A program made the translations under genes and the position numbers. Of a stretch of DNA of 64,000 nt, positions 55,407-64,000 are shown piece by piece. Numbering within the stretch: the first letter of the stretch is position 1; each line of letters starts with the position of its first letter. Under the pieces are notes generated by a model. The model was not told where the DNA came from, ran no database searches, and was given only the letters and a program-made list of their open reading frames with translations. This stretch comes from Cellulomonas fengjieae. Its GTDB lineage: Bacteria > Actinomycetota > Actinomycetes > Actinomycetales > Cellulomonadaceae. Where the stretch lies: positions 1,116,001 through 1,180,000 of the forward strand of contig NZ_CP074404.1 of NCBI RefSeq assembly GCF_018388465.1, given 5' to 3'.

Positions 55407-58400
55407 TCAGGGCATCTCGTAGCGGTGCGACCAGTTGTTCTCCGGCCGCTCGATCTGGAACAGGTTGGGGTCGTTGACGTAGTCGTTGAGCTGGTCACGC
55501 GACCACCCCTGCTCGATGGACTTGTCGCGCACGCGCCACCACTCGTTGCCATAAGTGTGACCGAAGTGGAAGGGCCCCTCGATCGGCTGCTGGTCGTTCT
55601 CGTCGATCAGACGGCCCTTCCCGTCGCGCGGTGCCCGCTCCAGCACCTCGTCGCGCACCCACTGCCGGATGTACGGGCGCGACACCTGGGGCGCCGGACC
55701 CGTCTCGGGGTCGACGATGAACCGCCCGCGGTCGTCGATGGCGCGGCCGGACGCGTTGCGGCGGACGGTGCCGTCCTCGGCGCCGGTCTGCGGCGGCTGG
55801 CCCGCGGCGCCGGGCGCACCGGGCACGGAGGCCGTGGGGACGAAGGAGGTCGACAGGTCGACCGGCGTCGTCATGTCCGCAGCGGTGTCACCCGCGGCAG
55901 CACGGCACATGAGCAGGCTGACCTCGCACAGGCGTGCGGCGTCCACCGGCAGGACGCCCACCGGGTTGGCGATCTCCGGCCGCGTGGTCAGCGACTCCGA
56001 GTGGTCCGGCTCGTTCGCCCAGTTCGAGCTGGGCAGTGCCGCGAGGATGCCCTGGAGCGCGGCGTTCATCTCGGCGAGGGCGCGCACCATGTCGTCGATG
56101 GCCCGGCCGATCTGGCTGATGGCCTGGTTCATCTGGCTGAGGCCCTGGTTCGCCTGGCTGAGCCCGCTGTTCATCTGGCTCAGGCCCTGGTTCGCCTGGC
56201 TGAGCCCGCTGTTCATCTGGCTCAGGCCCTGGTTCGCCTGGGTGAGCCCGCTGTTCATCTGGCCGAGACCCTGGTTCATCTGGCCGAGACCCTGGTTCGC
56301 CTGGCCCAGACCCTGGTTGGCCCCCGCGATGCCCGTGTTCATCTGGCCGATGCCGGCGTTCATGTCCGTCAGCGCGGTGGTGGTCTGGGTCAGACCCTGC
56401 AGGGCGGGACCCATGTTGATCTCGGGAGCGAAGCTGCCCAGACCTGAGAAGTCGAACTCGGGGACCGACGGCGCGGTGAACCCGGGTGACCGTCCCGGGG
56501 ACGGTCCCTCCTGAGGGCTCCTGCCCGGTCCGGTCGCGGGTGTGACGGAAGGTGCCTGGGGTGCCGTGGTGGTCGGCGTCTCCTGGGAGTGCTGGTAGAT
56601 CGCCACCCCCGCGACGACGACCACGACGACGACCACCACGACCGCCACGACGACGGCGGCCGTGGTCACGGCGGCCGCGGCCGCGAGGACGGCGCTGGCC
56701 TGCGCGACGCCCTGCGAGATGGCGGCGACGGCCGCGAAGCCGGGGACGAACTGACCGGTCGGGTCGCTGTTGCCGACCGGGTTCCCGGCTGCGTAGGCGT
56801 ACCGGTTCGCCTGGTCGAGCGGCACCTGCGCGGCGTCCCGCGTGACGAACGACCCGGTCGTCGGGTCGTACCACCGGGACTGCATGTGCACGAGGCCCGA
56901 CTGCGCCGTCCACTGACCCTGGTAGCCCAGACCGCCCGCGGCACGCTCACCGGTGGGCAGCCCCCACGGGGTGTACCCGGTGGACTGGTTCAGCACGCCA
57001 CCGTCCCCGAGGGTCGCGACGACGTCACCGTGCCCGTTCTGGACGGTCGGGCGACCGTCCACGGCCAGCAGCGCGCCGCCGACCCGGCCGTAGCGGTGCT
57101 CGCCCGCCGTGGAGGGCTCCTTGGCGAGCCCGGCGTACTGGAACGCCTGCGTGCCCGCCGTGGCGATCCGACCGAGGGCGTCGTAGGAGTACTGCGTCGT
57201 GGCGTCCGACGTGAGCTGGCCGAACGCGTCGAACGTCGACCGGGTCGTCTCGCCCTCGGTGGTCACCGCGCTGCGCGTGCCGCGAGGACTCCACTCGAAG
57301 GTGGACGCACCGTCGGCTAGCAGCCGGTTGCGCTCGTCGTACGTGGACGTCACGCCGTCGCGGGCCACCACGTTGCCCGCGCGGTCCAGCGTCTGCGTGT
57401 GCTGGGTCCCGTCCGGGTCGACCCAGCCGGTCAGCTGGGAGGCGGCGTCGTAGGCGTACGTGGTCGTGCCGGCGTCCGCGGTCGTGGCCGGGCCCACCGT
57501 CTTCGTCGCGAGCCTGCCCGCGGCGTCGTAGGTGCCCGACCAGGCGTAGGTGGAGCCGACCGTGTCCGACGTGAGGCGGCCCGCCGCGTCGTAGGAGAAC
57601 GAGCGGGACGTGCCGTCGGCGTACGTCTCGCTGAGCGGCAGCCCGGCGGACGTGTACGCGTACGTGCGGCGCAGACCGTCGACCGTCGCGGAGCTGAGTC
57701 GCCCGGCGCGCGTCCAGGTCGCGGAGTACGCCCCCGACGCGTCGGCGCCCGCGACCGCGCGGCCGGCAGCGTCGTACGTGGTGGTGGTGTCTCCGGCCGG
57801 TCCGGAGGCGGCGATCAGCAGCCCACGTCCGTCGTACGTGAAGCGCTGGACGCCGTCCGGGTGCGAGGCCCCGGTGATCCGCCCCGACGCGTCGTACTCG
57901 TAGGTCCGCTCGGCGGGCTGCGCGCCGCCGCCGGAGCCGGCCTCGGTCAGCACACGGCCGTCGGCGTCGAACGTGCGCGTCGTCCGGACGCCGCCCGGCT
58001 CGACCGCGGTGACGGCGTTGCCCACGACGTCGAACGACGTCGTCCACGTGCGGCCGGCGAGCGCGGGGTGCGCAGCCGTCGGCGGCTCGACGACCGTCGT
58101 GGGCCGGCCGAGCGCGTCGCGGGTGATGTCGGTGGCGTGGCCCCGGGGGTCCACGATGCGCGTGAGGTCGCCGGCGGCGTCGTACGAGAGCGTCGTCGTC
58201 GCGCCGACCGCCGTGGCCTGGCTCCGCATCCGCCCGGCGGCGTCCCACGTCCACGCGCCACCGGTGCCGAGCGGCCCGCTCGCGGTGAGCTGGTTGCCCG
58301 CGGGGTCGTACGTCGCGGTCGTGGTCTCGATGACCGCGTCCCCCGCGCCGAGGCGCGTCTTCTTCACCGGGTTGCCGACGCCGTCGTACTCGACGACGGC

Positions 58401-61400
58401 CGTCTGCCCGCCGCTGGCGATGCGGGTCTGCCGGCCCAGGGCGTCGTAGCCCACGGTGACGGCGACCGAGTCGGCGTCCGTGGCGGAGGTCAGGTTGCCG
58501 AACGTGTCGTAGCCGAGCCGGGTGACGGCACCCAGGGGGTCGGTCACCGCGGTCGCGCGGCCGGCGTCGTCGTAGGCGAACGTCGTGGTGTAGGCGGTCG
58601 TGCCGTCCCAGCTCGTCGCCGAGGTCCGCAGGCCCCGCTTGTCGTAGGCCCACGTGGCCTTCCGGCCCGTGGGGTCGGTCATGGCGGTGACGTCACCCGC
58701 GTCCGACCACGTCCAGGTCGAGACGCGCGGCGTCCCGCCGGCCGTCGCGGGCGGCTCGGTCGTCGTCGCCGCGCGGCCCAGCACGTCGTACGTGTGGGAG
58801 GTGACGCGGCCCGCGGCGTCGGTCTCCGAGGTCAGGTCCCCGGCGGCGTCGTACGCGCGCGTCACCGTCGGCGTCGTGACCGAGCCGTCGGCGAGCGTCA
58901 CCCGGGGAGCGGTGACGGAAGCCACGCGACCCCCGGCGTCGTACGCGACGGTCGTCCTGGCGCCCGTCTGGTCCACCACCACGGACTGGCGTCCGAAGGC
59001 GTCGTACCCGAAGCGGGTGGTGGGCCGGGACGAGCGGGTGCCGGACGCGTCGGTGACCGCGGTCAGCGGCTCGGCCACCGAGGTGACCTGACCGGTCGCG
59101 TCGTAGGTGTACGTCGTGGACCACGCGGGGTCGCCCACCGCGGAGCCGCGCTGGTCCGTCGTCGCGGTCAGGCGTCCCGCCTCGTCGTACGCGTGACGGG
59201 TCACCCGCTCGTCGGCGGTGCGTCCGCTCGCGACCAGCACGGCGCGGCCGGCGGTGTCGTACTCGGTGCGCGTGTACGACAGCACGCCCGTCGCGTCACC
59301 CACGGACTGCCGGGTGACCCGTCCGGCGGCGTCACGCGTGTAGGTCGTCACCCGCGGCCCGGTGGACTCGCGGGAGAGCCGCCCGAGCGCGTCGTAGGTG
59401 TACGACGTCGTCGACAGGCCGTTGGCCGTGGACACCGAGGTCACGTTGCCCAGGGCGTCGTACGCGTAGGCCTGCTCGATGACGTCCCTGCCACCGCTGG
59501 CGCCGACCGCGGTGACGCTCGTGAGGCGGCCGTCCAGCCGGTAGGCGTACCGGCGCACCTGGCCGGCGGCGTCCGTCGCGGTCGCCAGCCTGCCGACCGC
59601 GTCGTAGGTCGCGGTCGCCAGGCGGACGTCCCGCGGTGCGGCGGCCTTGTCCAGCGGGTCGCGGTACCCCATGAGGGTCGAGGTCAGGGGTCGCCCGAGC
59701 GCGTCGAACGTCGAGGAGACGACCGCGCCGCGCGCGTCCGTCGACGAGGTCACGTTGCCCAGGGCGTCGTAGGTGTACGCGGCCTGACGCGAGCCGTCGG
59801 GTCCGACGACCTTGACCACCCGTCCGAGCGTGTCGTAGCTCGTCGCGACCGTGGAGACCGCACCGCTGCGCAGGTCGGACGTGCGCTGCTCGCTGGGACG
59901 TCCACCCGCGTCGAGCACCGTCTCGGTGCGGACCTGCCGGGTCACGCCGCTCACGGAGTCGGCGACCGCGGGGCCGGTCGTCGAGCGCACCACGCCGTCG
60001 TCGAACCAGCCGAAGGTGGACGTCGACGTCGTGCCGCCCGCGACGCTGGAGATCGTCGCGGTGCGGCCGAGCGTGTCGTAGGTGTAGCCCGTCGCCAGTC
60101 CGGCGGGGGTCGTGACCGTGCGGACCTGGCCGCTCGAGGCGTACGCGTACTGGACCGCGCCTCCACCCGGGGTGGTGACCTTGGCCAGCAGCCCGGCCGG
60201 TACGGTGCCACCCCCCACGGCGGTCTCGCTGCCGGTGGTGTAGGCGTACACCTGACGGGGCGCGGCCGGGGACGCGGTGAGCGAGCCCTGGACCTCCGCG
60301 GTCAGGCGCCCGGCGGCGTCGTACTCGTACGACGTCATGTCGGTGCCGGAGACGTACACGTTGTCCCCGCACCACCAGCCCCGCGGGTCCTGGACGCTCT
60401 TGAGCTTGCCGTAGGTGACGCCGGCGGCCTTGTAGTAGGTGAAGCACTGCGTCGTGTAGGTCGTCGGGGTCTGCCACACGCTGCGGGAGGCGATGAAGCC
60501 CTCCGGGGAGTAGGCGAGCGTGAGCCCACCGCCCGCGGCGTCCTGGTAGCGGGCCAGCCGGCCGGCGGAGTCGTACGTCCACGTCTGCGCGCCGCCGAGC
60601 GCGTCGACCTGCCTGGTGACGCGCGAGTCGGCGTCGATCGTGTACGTGGTGGCCACCGCGCCCGGCCCGGTCGAGGTCACCTTGGTGCCGCCCGTGACGG
60701 CAGAGCGGGCGAACGTCCACCTCGTGCCCGCGGCGTCCGCCACGCTCGCCGCGACGGCGCCCGAGCCGTACGTGACGGTGGCGCGCACGGCGCCGGAGGG
60801 GTCACCGACCGACGTGATGGCGTTGGGGTACGTGGCATTGGCGTACGCGTAGGTGGTGCACCGCACGACCGTGCCGAGCCCGGGGGCGCACGCCTTCGTC
60901 AGGCGGTCGCCCGAGTAGGTGTAGTTCCACTCGCTGACGACGCCGCTCGGTGCCGGGCCGGCGGCGATCTTCGTGATGTGCGCACCGCTCCACGTGACGG
61001 TGAGGGTGCGGCCGGACTTGGCGTCCTTGAGCTGGGTGGGCTTCTTGGTGGTCGCGTCACGCGTGACGTTGACGACGTTGCCCGACTGGTTCTTGACCGA
61101 GAGCAGGCCGAGGTTGTCGAGCGTGAAGGTCGAGCCCTGCCCGTCGGACACGGTGTACGCGGTGCAGGTCGAGCACTTGGTCAGGGTGGTCCCGAGGTTG
61201 CCCGGCGCGCCGGCGAAGCTGCCGTCGGGGTTGGCGGCGAACCCTTCGACGTGCCCGTCGGCGAACTGCACGACGGGGCCCGCCGCGCCCGACGGGGTCG
61301 AGACGGACATGTCGAACACCGACGTCCACCCCGCGCCCAGGGCCCGCACGGCCGTGTCGACGCTGCGATAGCTCCGGGAGATCGCCAGCGAGCCACCGGC

Positions 61401-62594
61401 GACCGCGACGGCCGCGTCGATCGACTCCGAGGTGAAGGCCCCGGAACCGACGCTGACCCCGTGGTCGTACGGTGCGCGGCGGTCGGCGACGACCTTGGCC
61501 TGCGCGGGCACCGGCACGATCGGGTAGAAGGTGCGCTCGGGGTTGAAGATCGTGCCCATGTACGGGTTGTCGCGGATGGCGACGGACCACGTGTAGCCGC
61601 GGTTCCAGTACAGGGTCGTTGTCGGGACGGTGATGGTGCGACTCGCCTGCCAGGACGAGTTCCACGTCATGGCGCCGTCGTAGGACGTGATCGTGAACTG
61701 GTACTGGTACGTCGCGCCGGGCACGGGCCGGCTGATCGAGGCGGTCAGCACCGGCGTGCGCGTGGTCAGGACGGCCGCGTCGGCAGGACTGACCAGCACC
61801 GGTGTGTCGCTGTCGGGCGCGGACAGCGTCGCGCCGGTCGCGAACACGCGCACGTCGTTGAACCAGGTGCCCCAGGCCGACGTGGCACCGGGCTGACCCT
61901 CGGAGACCTCCACCGACCACGAGTACGTGGAGTTCGCCTTCAGCTTCCCGGCGGGCACCGTCCACGAGCCCGTCGTCCACGCGGACTGCGCCGCGATGGG
62001 GGTGTCATTCGTGCAGGAGCTCGAGCCGGCCGATGTCGTGCCCGGGCAGACGGTGAACCGGAAGATGTACGACACGCCGCTGACCGGTTCCGCGACCTTC
62101 GCCTTCAGCGTCGGCGTCAGCCCGAGGTTCACCGCGTTGTCCGCGGGAGACGTCTGGCTCGACCGCAGCGGTGCGTCGTCCTGGGGTGCGGCGGCCAGGC
62201 CGTTCGCGCCCATGGCGACGGCGCCGGGCTTGCGCGCCGAGCGGACCGTGTCGCGGATCTCCGCGGGTGTCATGAGGTGCGGGTCGGCGGCGGTCCCGCC
62301 GTCGAGGTGCACGAGGCGCGGACCGCTCAGCGGCGCGAGCCGGGGGGGACCGGCCGGCGGCGCGGCGGGCTCGATCAGCGGCGGCAGGGCGACGGCGCTC
62401 ATCGAGCCCGTGCGGGTGCCGTCGGTGTCGGCGGGCGGGGTGGCCGCGTCCGCGGTGGCCGTGCGGTCGAGCGCCGCCTCGACGGTGGCCGCGCGGGGCG
62501 GCGCCTCCGCCACGTCGGTGGTCAGGGTGGCGACCAGCGCCACACCGGTGACCGCGGCAACCCACGACGCACGTCCTGCCGACCGCCGGCGCAT
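55407..62594 (-). CDS. Rhs/YD-repeat polymorphic toxin with GH-E-type HNH nuclease tip
   Basis: 2395 residues, ATG 62594 with GGAGG seven bases upstream. Order: signal peptide (1-31), low-complexity Pro/Ala region, two fibronectin-like domains (about 115-330), a long run of YD repeats (about 340-1900) and the Rhs core end (SRWYDPTTGSFVTRDA, AYAAGNPVGNSDPTGQ at about 1938-1948). After the core come a hydrophobic segment rich in valine (about 1975-1999), a Pro/Thr linker, 15 heptads (2078-2182), a variable linker and the C-terminal toxin. The last 54 residues (GH at 2345-2346, then NNWSHRYE with the terminal Glu2393) fit the GH-E family of HNH/EndoVII nucleases, though I could not check this by search. 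It should be exported, cell-wall-associated like WapA, and deliver a DNase or RNase into neighbours. Confidence 0.88.
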   Translation of the reverse strand: MRRRSAGRASWVAAVTGVALVATLTTDVAEAPPRAATVEAALDRTATADAATPPADTDGTRTGSMSAVALPPLIEPAAPPAGPPRLAPLSGPRLVHLDGGTAADPHLMTPAEIRDTVRSARKPGAVAMGANGLAAAPQDDAPLRSSQTSPADNAVNLGLTPTLKAKVAEPVSGVSYIFRFTVCPGTTSAGSSSCTNDTPIAAQSAWTTGSWTVPAGKLKANSTYSWSVEVSEGQPGATSAWGTWFNDVRVFATGATLSAPDSDTPVLVSPADAAVLTTRTPVLTASISRPVPGATYQYQFTITSYDGAMTWNSSWQASRTITVPTTTLYWNRGYTWSVAIRDNPYMGTIFNPERTFYPIVPVPAQAKVVADRRAPYDHGVSVGSGAFTSESIDAAVAVAGGSLAISRSYRSVDTAVRALGAGWTSVFDMSVSTPSGAAGPVVQFADGHVEGFAANPDGSFAGAPGNLGTTLTKCSTCTAYTVSDGQGSTFTLDNLGLLSVKNQSGNVVNVTRDATTKKPTQLKDAKSGRTLTVTWSGAHITKIAAGPAPSGVVSEWNYTYSGDRLTKACAPGLGTVVRCTTYAYANATYPNAITSVGDPSGAVRATVTYGSGAVAASVADAAGTRWTFARSAVTGGTKVTSTGPGAVATTYTIDADSRVTRQVDALGGAQTWTYDSAGRLARYQDAAGGGLTLAYSPEGFIASRSVWQTPTTYTTQCFTYYKAAGVTYGKLKSVQDPRGWWCGDNVYVSGTDMTSYEYDAAGRLTAEVQGSLTASPAAPRQVYAYTTGSETAVGGGTVPAGLLAKVTTPGGGAVQYAYASSGQVRTVTTPAGLATGYTYDTLGRTATISSVAGGTTSTSTFGWFDDGVVRSTTGPAVADSVSGVTRQVRTETVLDAGGRPSEQRTSDLRSGAVSTVATSYDTLGRVVKVVGPDGSRQAAYTYDALGNVTSSTDARGAVVSSTFDALGRPLTSTLMGYRDPLDKAAAPRDVRLATATYDAVGRLATATDAAGQVRRYAYRLDGRLTSVTAVGASGGRDVIEQAYAYDALGNVTSVSTANGLSTTSYTYDALGRLSRESTGPRVTTYTRDAAGRVTRQSVGDATGVLSYTRTEYDTAGRAVLVASGRTADERVTRHAYDEAGRLTATTDQRGSAVGDPAWSTTYTYDATGQVTSVAEPLTAVTDASGTRSSRPTTRFGYDAFGRQSVVVDQTGARTTVAYDAGGRVASVTAPRVTLADGSVTTPTVTRAYDAAGDLTSETDAAGRVTSHTYDVLGRAATTTEPPATAGGTPRVSTWTWSDAGDVTAMTDPTGRKATWAYDKRGLRTSATSWDGTTAYTTTFAYDDAGRATAVTDPLGAVTRLGYDTFGNLTSATDADSVAVTVGYDALGRQTRIASGGQTAVVEYDGVGNPVKKTRLGAGDAVIETTTATYDPAGNQLTASGPLGTGGAWTWDAAGRMRSQATAVGATTTLSYDAAGDLTRIVDPRGHATDITRDALGRPTTVVEPPTAAHPALAGRTWTTSFDVVGNAVTAVEPGGVRTTRTFDADGRVLTEAGSGGGAQPAERTYEYDASGRITGASHPDGVQRFTYDGRGLLIAASGPAGDTTTTYDAAGRAVAGADASGAYSATWTRAGRLSSATVDGLRRTYAYTSAGLPLSETYADGTSRSFSYDAAGRLTSDTVGSTYAWSGTYDAAGRLATKTVGPATTADAGTTTYAYDAASQLTGWVDPDGTQHTQTLDRAGNVVARDGVTSTYDERNRLLADGASTFEWSPRGTRSAVTTEGETTRSTFDAFGQLTSDATTQYSYDALGRIATAGTQAFQYAGLAKEPSTAGEHRYGRVGGALLAVDGRPTVQNGHGDVVATLGDGGVLNQSTGYTPWGLPTGERAAGGLGYQGQWTAQSGLVHMQSRWYDPTTGSFVTRDAAQVPLDQANRYAYAAGNPVGNSDPTGQFVPGFAAVAAISQGVAQASAVLAAAAAVTTAAVVVAVVVVVVVVVVAGVAIYQHSQETPTTTAPQAPSVTPATGPGRSPQEGPSPGRSPGFTAPSVPEFDFSGLGSFAPEINMGPALQGLTQTTTALTDMNAGIGQMNTGIAGANQGLGQANQGLGQMNQGLGQMNSGLTQANQGLSQMNSGLSQANQGLSQMNSGLSQANQGLSQMNQAISQIGRAIDDMVRALAEMNAALQGILAALPSSNWANEPDHSESLTTRPEIANPVGVLPVDAARLCEVSLLMCRAAAGDTAADMTTPVDLSTSFVPTASVPGAPGAAGQPPQTGAEDGTVRRNASGRAIDDRGRFIVDPETGPAPQVSRPYIRQWVRDEVLERAPRDGKGRLIDENDQQPIEGPFHFGHTYGNEWWRVRDKSIEQGWSRDQLNDYVNDPNLFQIERPENNWSHRYEMP
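56049..56363 (-). repeat. 15 tandem 21-bp (7-residue) repeats within the Rhs gene
   Basis: Fifteen consecutive heptads (residues 2078-2182), the first twelve nearly uniform: (M/A)-N-(Q/S/T)-G-(L/I)-x-(Q/G). In the DNA, 21-bp units alternate in 42-bp pairs (MNSGLSQ ANQGLSQ). Leu/Ile and Met/Ala are spaced 3 and 4 apart, the a/d pattern of a coiled coil. It lies between the membrane segment and the toxin. Confidence 0.9.
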
Positions 62595-62944
62595 AGCCGT
62601 ACCTCCACCCGATGGGAACACATGACCTGGCGGTCGCGCTCAACCATCGGCGGCGACGGAGGGGAGCATAGGGCACGTCAGAGCTGTTGTGTACCGCCCA
62701 TACGAGTCGCGGACGGCGCCCTGACCTGGGCCGACGTCGGCAAGGCCCGGCGCCGGGCGGCGACCGCGAGAGCGGGGAGCCCGTCGGCGATGCGCCGGCT
62801 GACGCCCGGGCGGTCCGGTGCTTGCGCCGTTCGGCTGGTTCGTCCGACCGAAGGGGGCGCCAGAGCGCAAAACGCCCACGCGGGCGCCCCTGAACGCGGT
62901 ATAACCGACGCGCCCACACCCGCGCGGATCGAGGACGCCGACAC
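62595..62944. other. 350-base intergenic region between the Rhs and NfeD genes
   Basis: Divergent promoters are expected here. For the NfeD/flotillin operon, TATAAC (62900-62905) is a possible -10 box with no clear -35. GGGGCGCC (about 62856-62863) and GGCGCCCC (about 62883-62890) could form an 8-bp hairpin just upstream. The rest shows no ORF with a ribosome site, no tRNA and no repeat that I can support. Confidence 0.4.
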
Positions 62945-63457
62945 ATGCTCTTCTTCTGGGTCATCGCCGGCGTCGCGCTGCTGCTCCTGGTCCTGGTGGT
63001 GACCGTCGGCGATCTCTTCGACGGCGTGCTCGACGCCCTGGACTTCACGGGCGGCTACCTGTCGTCCACGGCCGTCCTGTCGTTCCTGGCCACCTTCGGC
63101 ATCGTCGGCGGTCTCCTGCTGGGCACGACGGACGTGAGCCTGCTGGTCGCGTCGCTCGGTGGGGTCGTGGCGGGCGCGGTGGTCGGCGCAGGCGCGGCCG
63201 TCGCCACCCGCTCGCTGACCGACGGACCCACGGCACACCAGATCACCAGCAGCGACTACGTCGGTCAGGCCGCTACCGTGACCACCTCGATCCCGGCCGT
63301 CGGGCTCGGGCAGGTCTCGCTCGTCGTGGCCGGGCAGAGCACCGCGCTCGCGGCCCGCGCGGACGGCCCCGTGCCCCTCGGCGCAGGTGTCACCGTCGTG
63401 GCCAACCTCGGTCCGGGTGTCGTCCAGGTCGCCACCACGTCGTCCCTCTCGCTCTAG
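62945..63457 (+). CDS. NfeD-like membrane protein
   Basis: 170 residues. Three to four hydrophobic segments (LFFWVIAGVALLLLVLVVTV, STAVLSFLATFGIVGGLLLG, LLVASLGGVVAGAVVGAGAA) are followed by a C-terminal OB-fold domain (about 100-165: YVGQAATVTTSIPAVG, GQVSLVVAGQSTALAARA, GAGVTVVANLG). This is the layout of NfeD short forms (NfeD1b/YuaF type), which partner flotillin in membrane microdomains; flotillin follows 9 bases downstream. The operon is divergent from the Rhs gene. Confidence 0.87.
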   Translation: MLFFWVIAGVALLLLVLVVTVGDLFDGVLDALDFTGGYLSSTAVLSFLATFGIVGGLLLGTTDVSLLVASLGGVVAGAVVGAGAAVATRSLTDGPTAHQITSSDYVGQAATVTTSIPAVGLGQVSLVVAGQSTALAARADGPVPLGAGVTVVANLGPGVVQVATTSSLSL

Positions 63458-63466
63458 GAGCTCCCT

Positions 63467-64000
63467 GTGCTGCTCGAACCCTTGCTGCCCGTCGTCGGCG
63501 TGGCCGGCCTGGTCCTCGTCGTCCTGGTCGTCGGCATCGCGATCGCCAAGCGGTACCGGGTGGCCAAGCCCAACGAGGCGTTCATCGTCACGGGGCGCAA
63601 GGGCAAGACCTCGGGCGACCTGTCCGGGCAGAAGGTCGTGACCGGCGGCGGCGTGTTCGTCCTGCCGTTCGTCCAGCAGCTGTCCGTCCTGGACATGTCC
63701 TCGCGCCGGATCACCGTCGAGGTCAACGGCGCGCCGTCGTCGCAGGGCATCGCGCTGACCGTCTCCGGAGTCGCGATCGTCAAGGTGCACAACGAGGACG
63801 TCTCCATCCGGGCGGCGGCCCAACGCTTCGGCAGCCAGCAGGAGGAGATCGACAGCTTCACCACGAACCAGCTCTCGGGAGCGCTGCGCGCGATCGTCGG
63901 CAACCTGACCGTCGAGCAGGTCATCCGCGACCGCGAGTCCTTCTCCCAGCAGGTGCTCGAGTCGGTGACCGGGTCCCTCACGGCGCAGGGCCTGAGCCTG
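63467..64000 (+). CDS. Flotillin/SPFH-domain protein (partial, runs off the window)
   Basis: 178 residues are visible; the gene continues beyond the window. GTG 63467 lies six bases after AGGAG. A membrane segment (about 8-25, VVGVAGLVLVVLVVGIAIA) precedes an SPFH/Band-7 domain (YRVAKPNEAFIVTGRKGKTS, GGGVFVLPFVQQLSVLDMSS, ITVEVNGAPSSQGIALTVSG, QQVLESVTGSLTAQGLSL). Flotillins scaffold lipid-ordered membrane domains and interact with NfeD proteins. The C-terminal helical and repeat region lies outside. Confidence 0.9.
   Translation, partial: MLLEPLLPVVGVAGLVLVVLVVGIAIAKRYRVAKPNEAFIVTGRKGKTSGDLSGQKVVTGGGVFVLPFVQQLSVLDMSSRRITVEVNGAPSSQGIALTVSGVAIVKVHNEDVSIRAAAQRFGSQQEEIDSFTTNQLSGALRAIVGNLTVEQVIRDRESFSQQVLESVTGSLTAQGLSL

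Noticed and set aside
56049..56363. Regular repeats that could suggest a CRISPR array
   Set aside because: The units are contiguous 21-bp codon heptads without spacers and lie inside the Rhs coding frame.
57399..63002. An 1867-codon open frame on the plus strand opposite the Rhs gene
   Set aside because: It mirrors the codon structure of the Rhs gene on the other strand, has no domain or ribosome signal and is compositionally GC-shadow (Arg/Gly/Val-rich).
1..64000. tRNA, rRNA, integrase, transposase or prophage genes
   Set aside because: None recognised by eye; the only gene-transfer hints are the duplicated 3' ends and the Rhs locus.

Overview
The window is very GC-rich DNA (roughly 70-75% by eye) from an actinomycete. 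Evidence: tightly packed genes joined by 4-bp ATGA/GTGA overlaps, frequent GTG starts, an actinobacterial LexA box, TANNNT -10 boxes just upstream of start codons (leaderless mRNAs), an F420-reductase-like protein, and a leucine-breakdown operon in the same order as in Mycobacterium. A secreted GH43 glycosidase with a ricin-type module and the general gene content would fit a Cellulomonas-like soil actinomycete; the genus is inference. No rRNA, tRNA, integrase, transposase or CRISPR array was recognised.

Layout. 1-12515: branched-chain amino acid catabolism. It holds a branched-chain keto acid dehydrogenase operon (E1alpha end, E1beta, E2) and a divergent TetR repressor facing accD1-accA1-acyl-CoA dehydrogenase-MaoC-citE. 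Between them lie two small regulated units: an epoxide-hydrolase-like enzyme with a divergent MarR, and an ArsR/SRPBCC fusion with a reductase-like protein. 12547-20300: a glycolipid-binding protein, a vestige of citE, LuxR, an uncharacterised protein with three Cys-rich repeats, an ArsR-M23 peptidase pair, alkaline phosphatase, a CPBP protease, a small DUF5808-like protein and a TetR. 20338-28556: a KstD-like flavoprotein, a hydrolase, GH43, a dicarboxylate symporter, SOS-controlled DNA polymerase IV, and small VOC/YCII proteins. 28566-36129: a purine-degradation island (MocA-like protein, uraD, uraH, guanine deaminase-like protein, uricase, xdhC, xanthine dehydrogenase) converting xanthine/guanine to allantoin. 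36209-45404: VOC proteins, a class II amidotransferase, a membrane HExxH protein with MarR, an F420-reductase-like protein, and a hydrolase/FAD-oxidoreductase/TetR cassette flanked by two copies of a VOC gene 3' end. 45496-51562: a large LuxR-ATPase regulator divergent from a methyltransferase and a hydrolase-glycosyltransferase fusion. 51559-54887: small proteins, RlmC and an FMO-like oxidase. 55002-62594: a 2395-residue Rhs/YD polymorphic toxin with a GH-E-type nuclease tip and its likely ankyrin-repeat immunity protein. 62945-end: NfeD and flotillin.

The most unusual items are: (i) the Rhs toxin, which carries a poly-valine membrane segment and 15 tandem heptads between the Rhs core and the nuclease; (ii) the methyltransferase / hydrolase-glycosyltransferase fusion operon with its own regulator; (iii) two cases where a gene cassette is bracketed by direct repeats of the upstream gene's 3' end; and (iv) several families of intergenic palindromic elements, one with compensatory base changes between copies.
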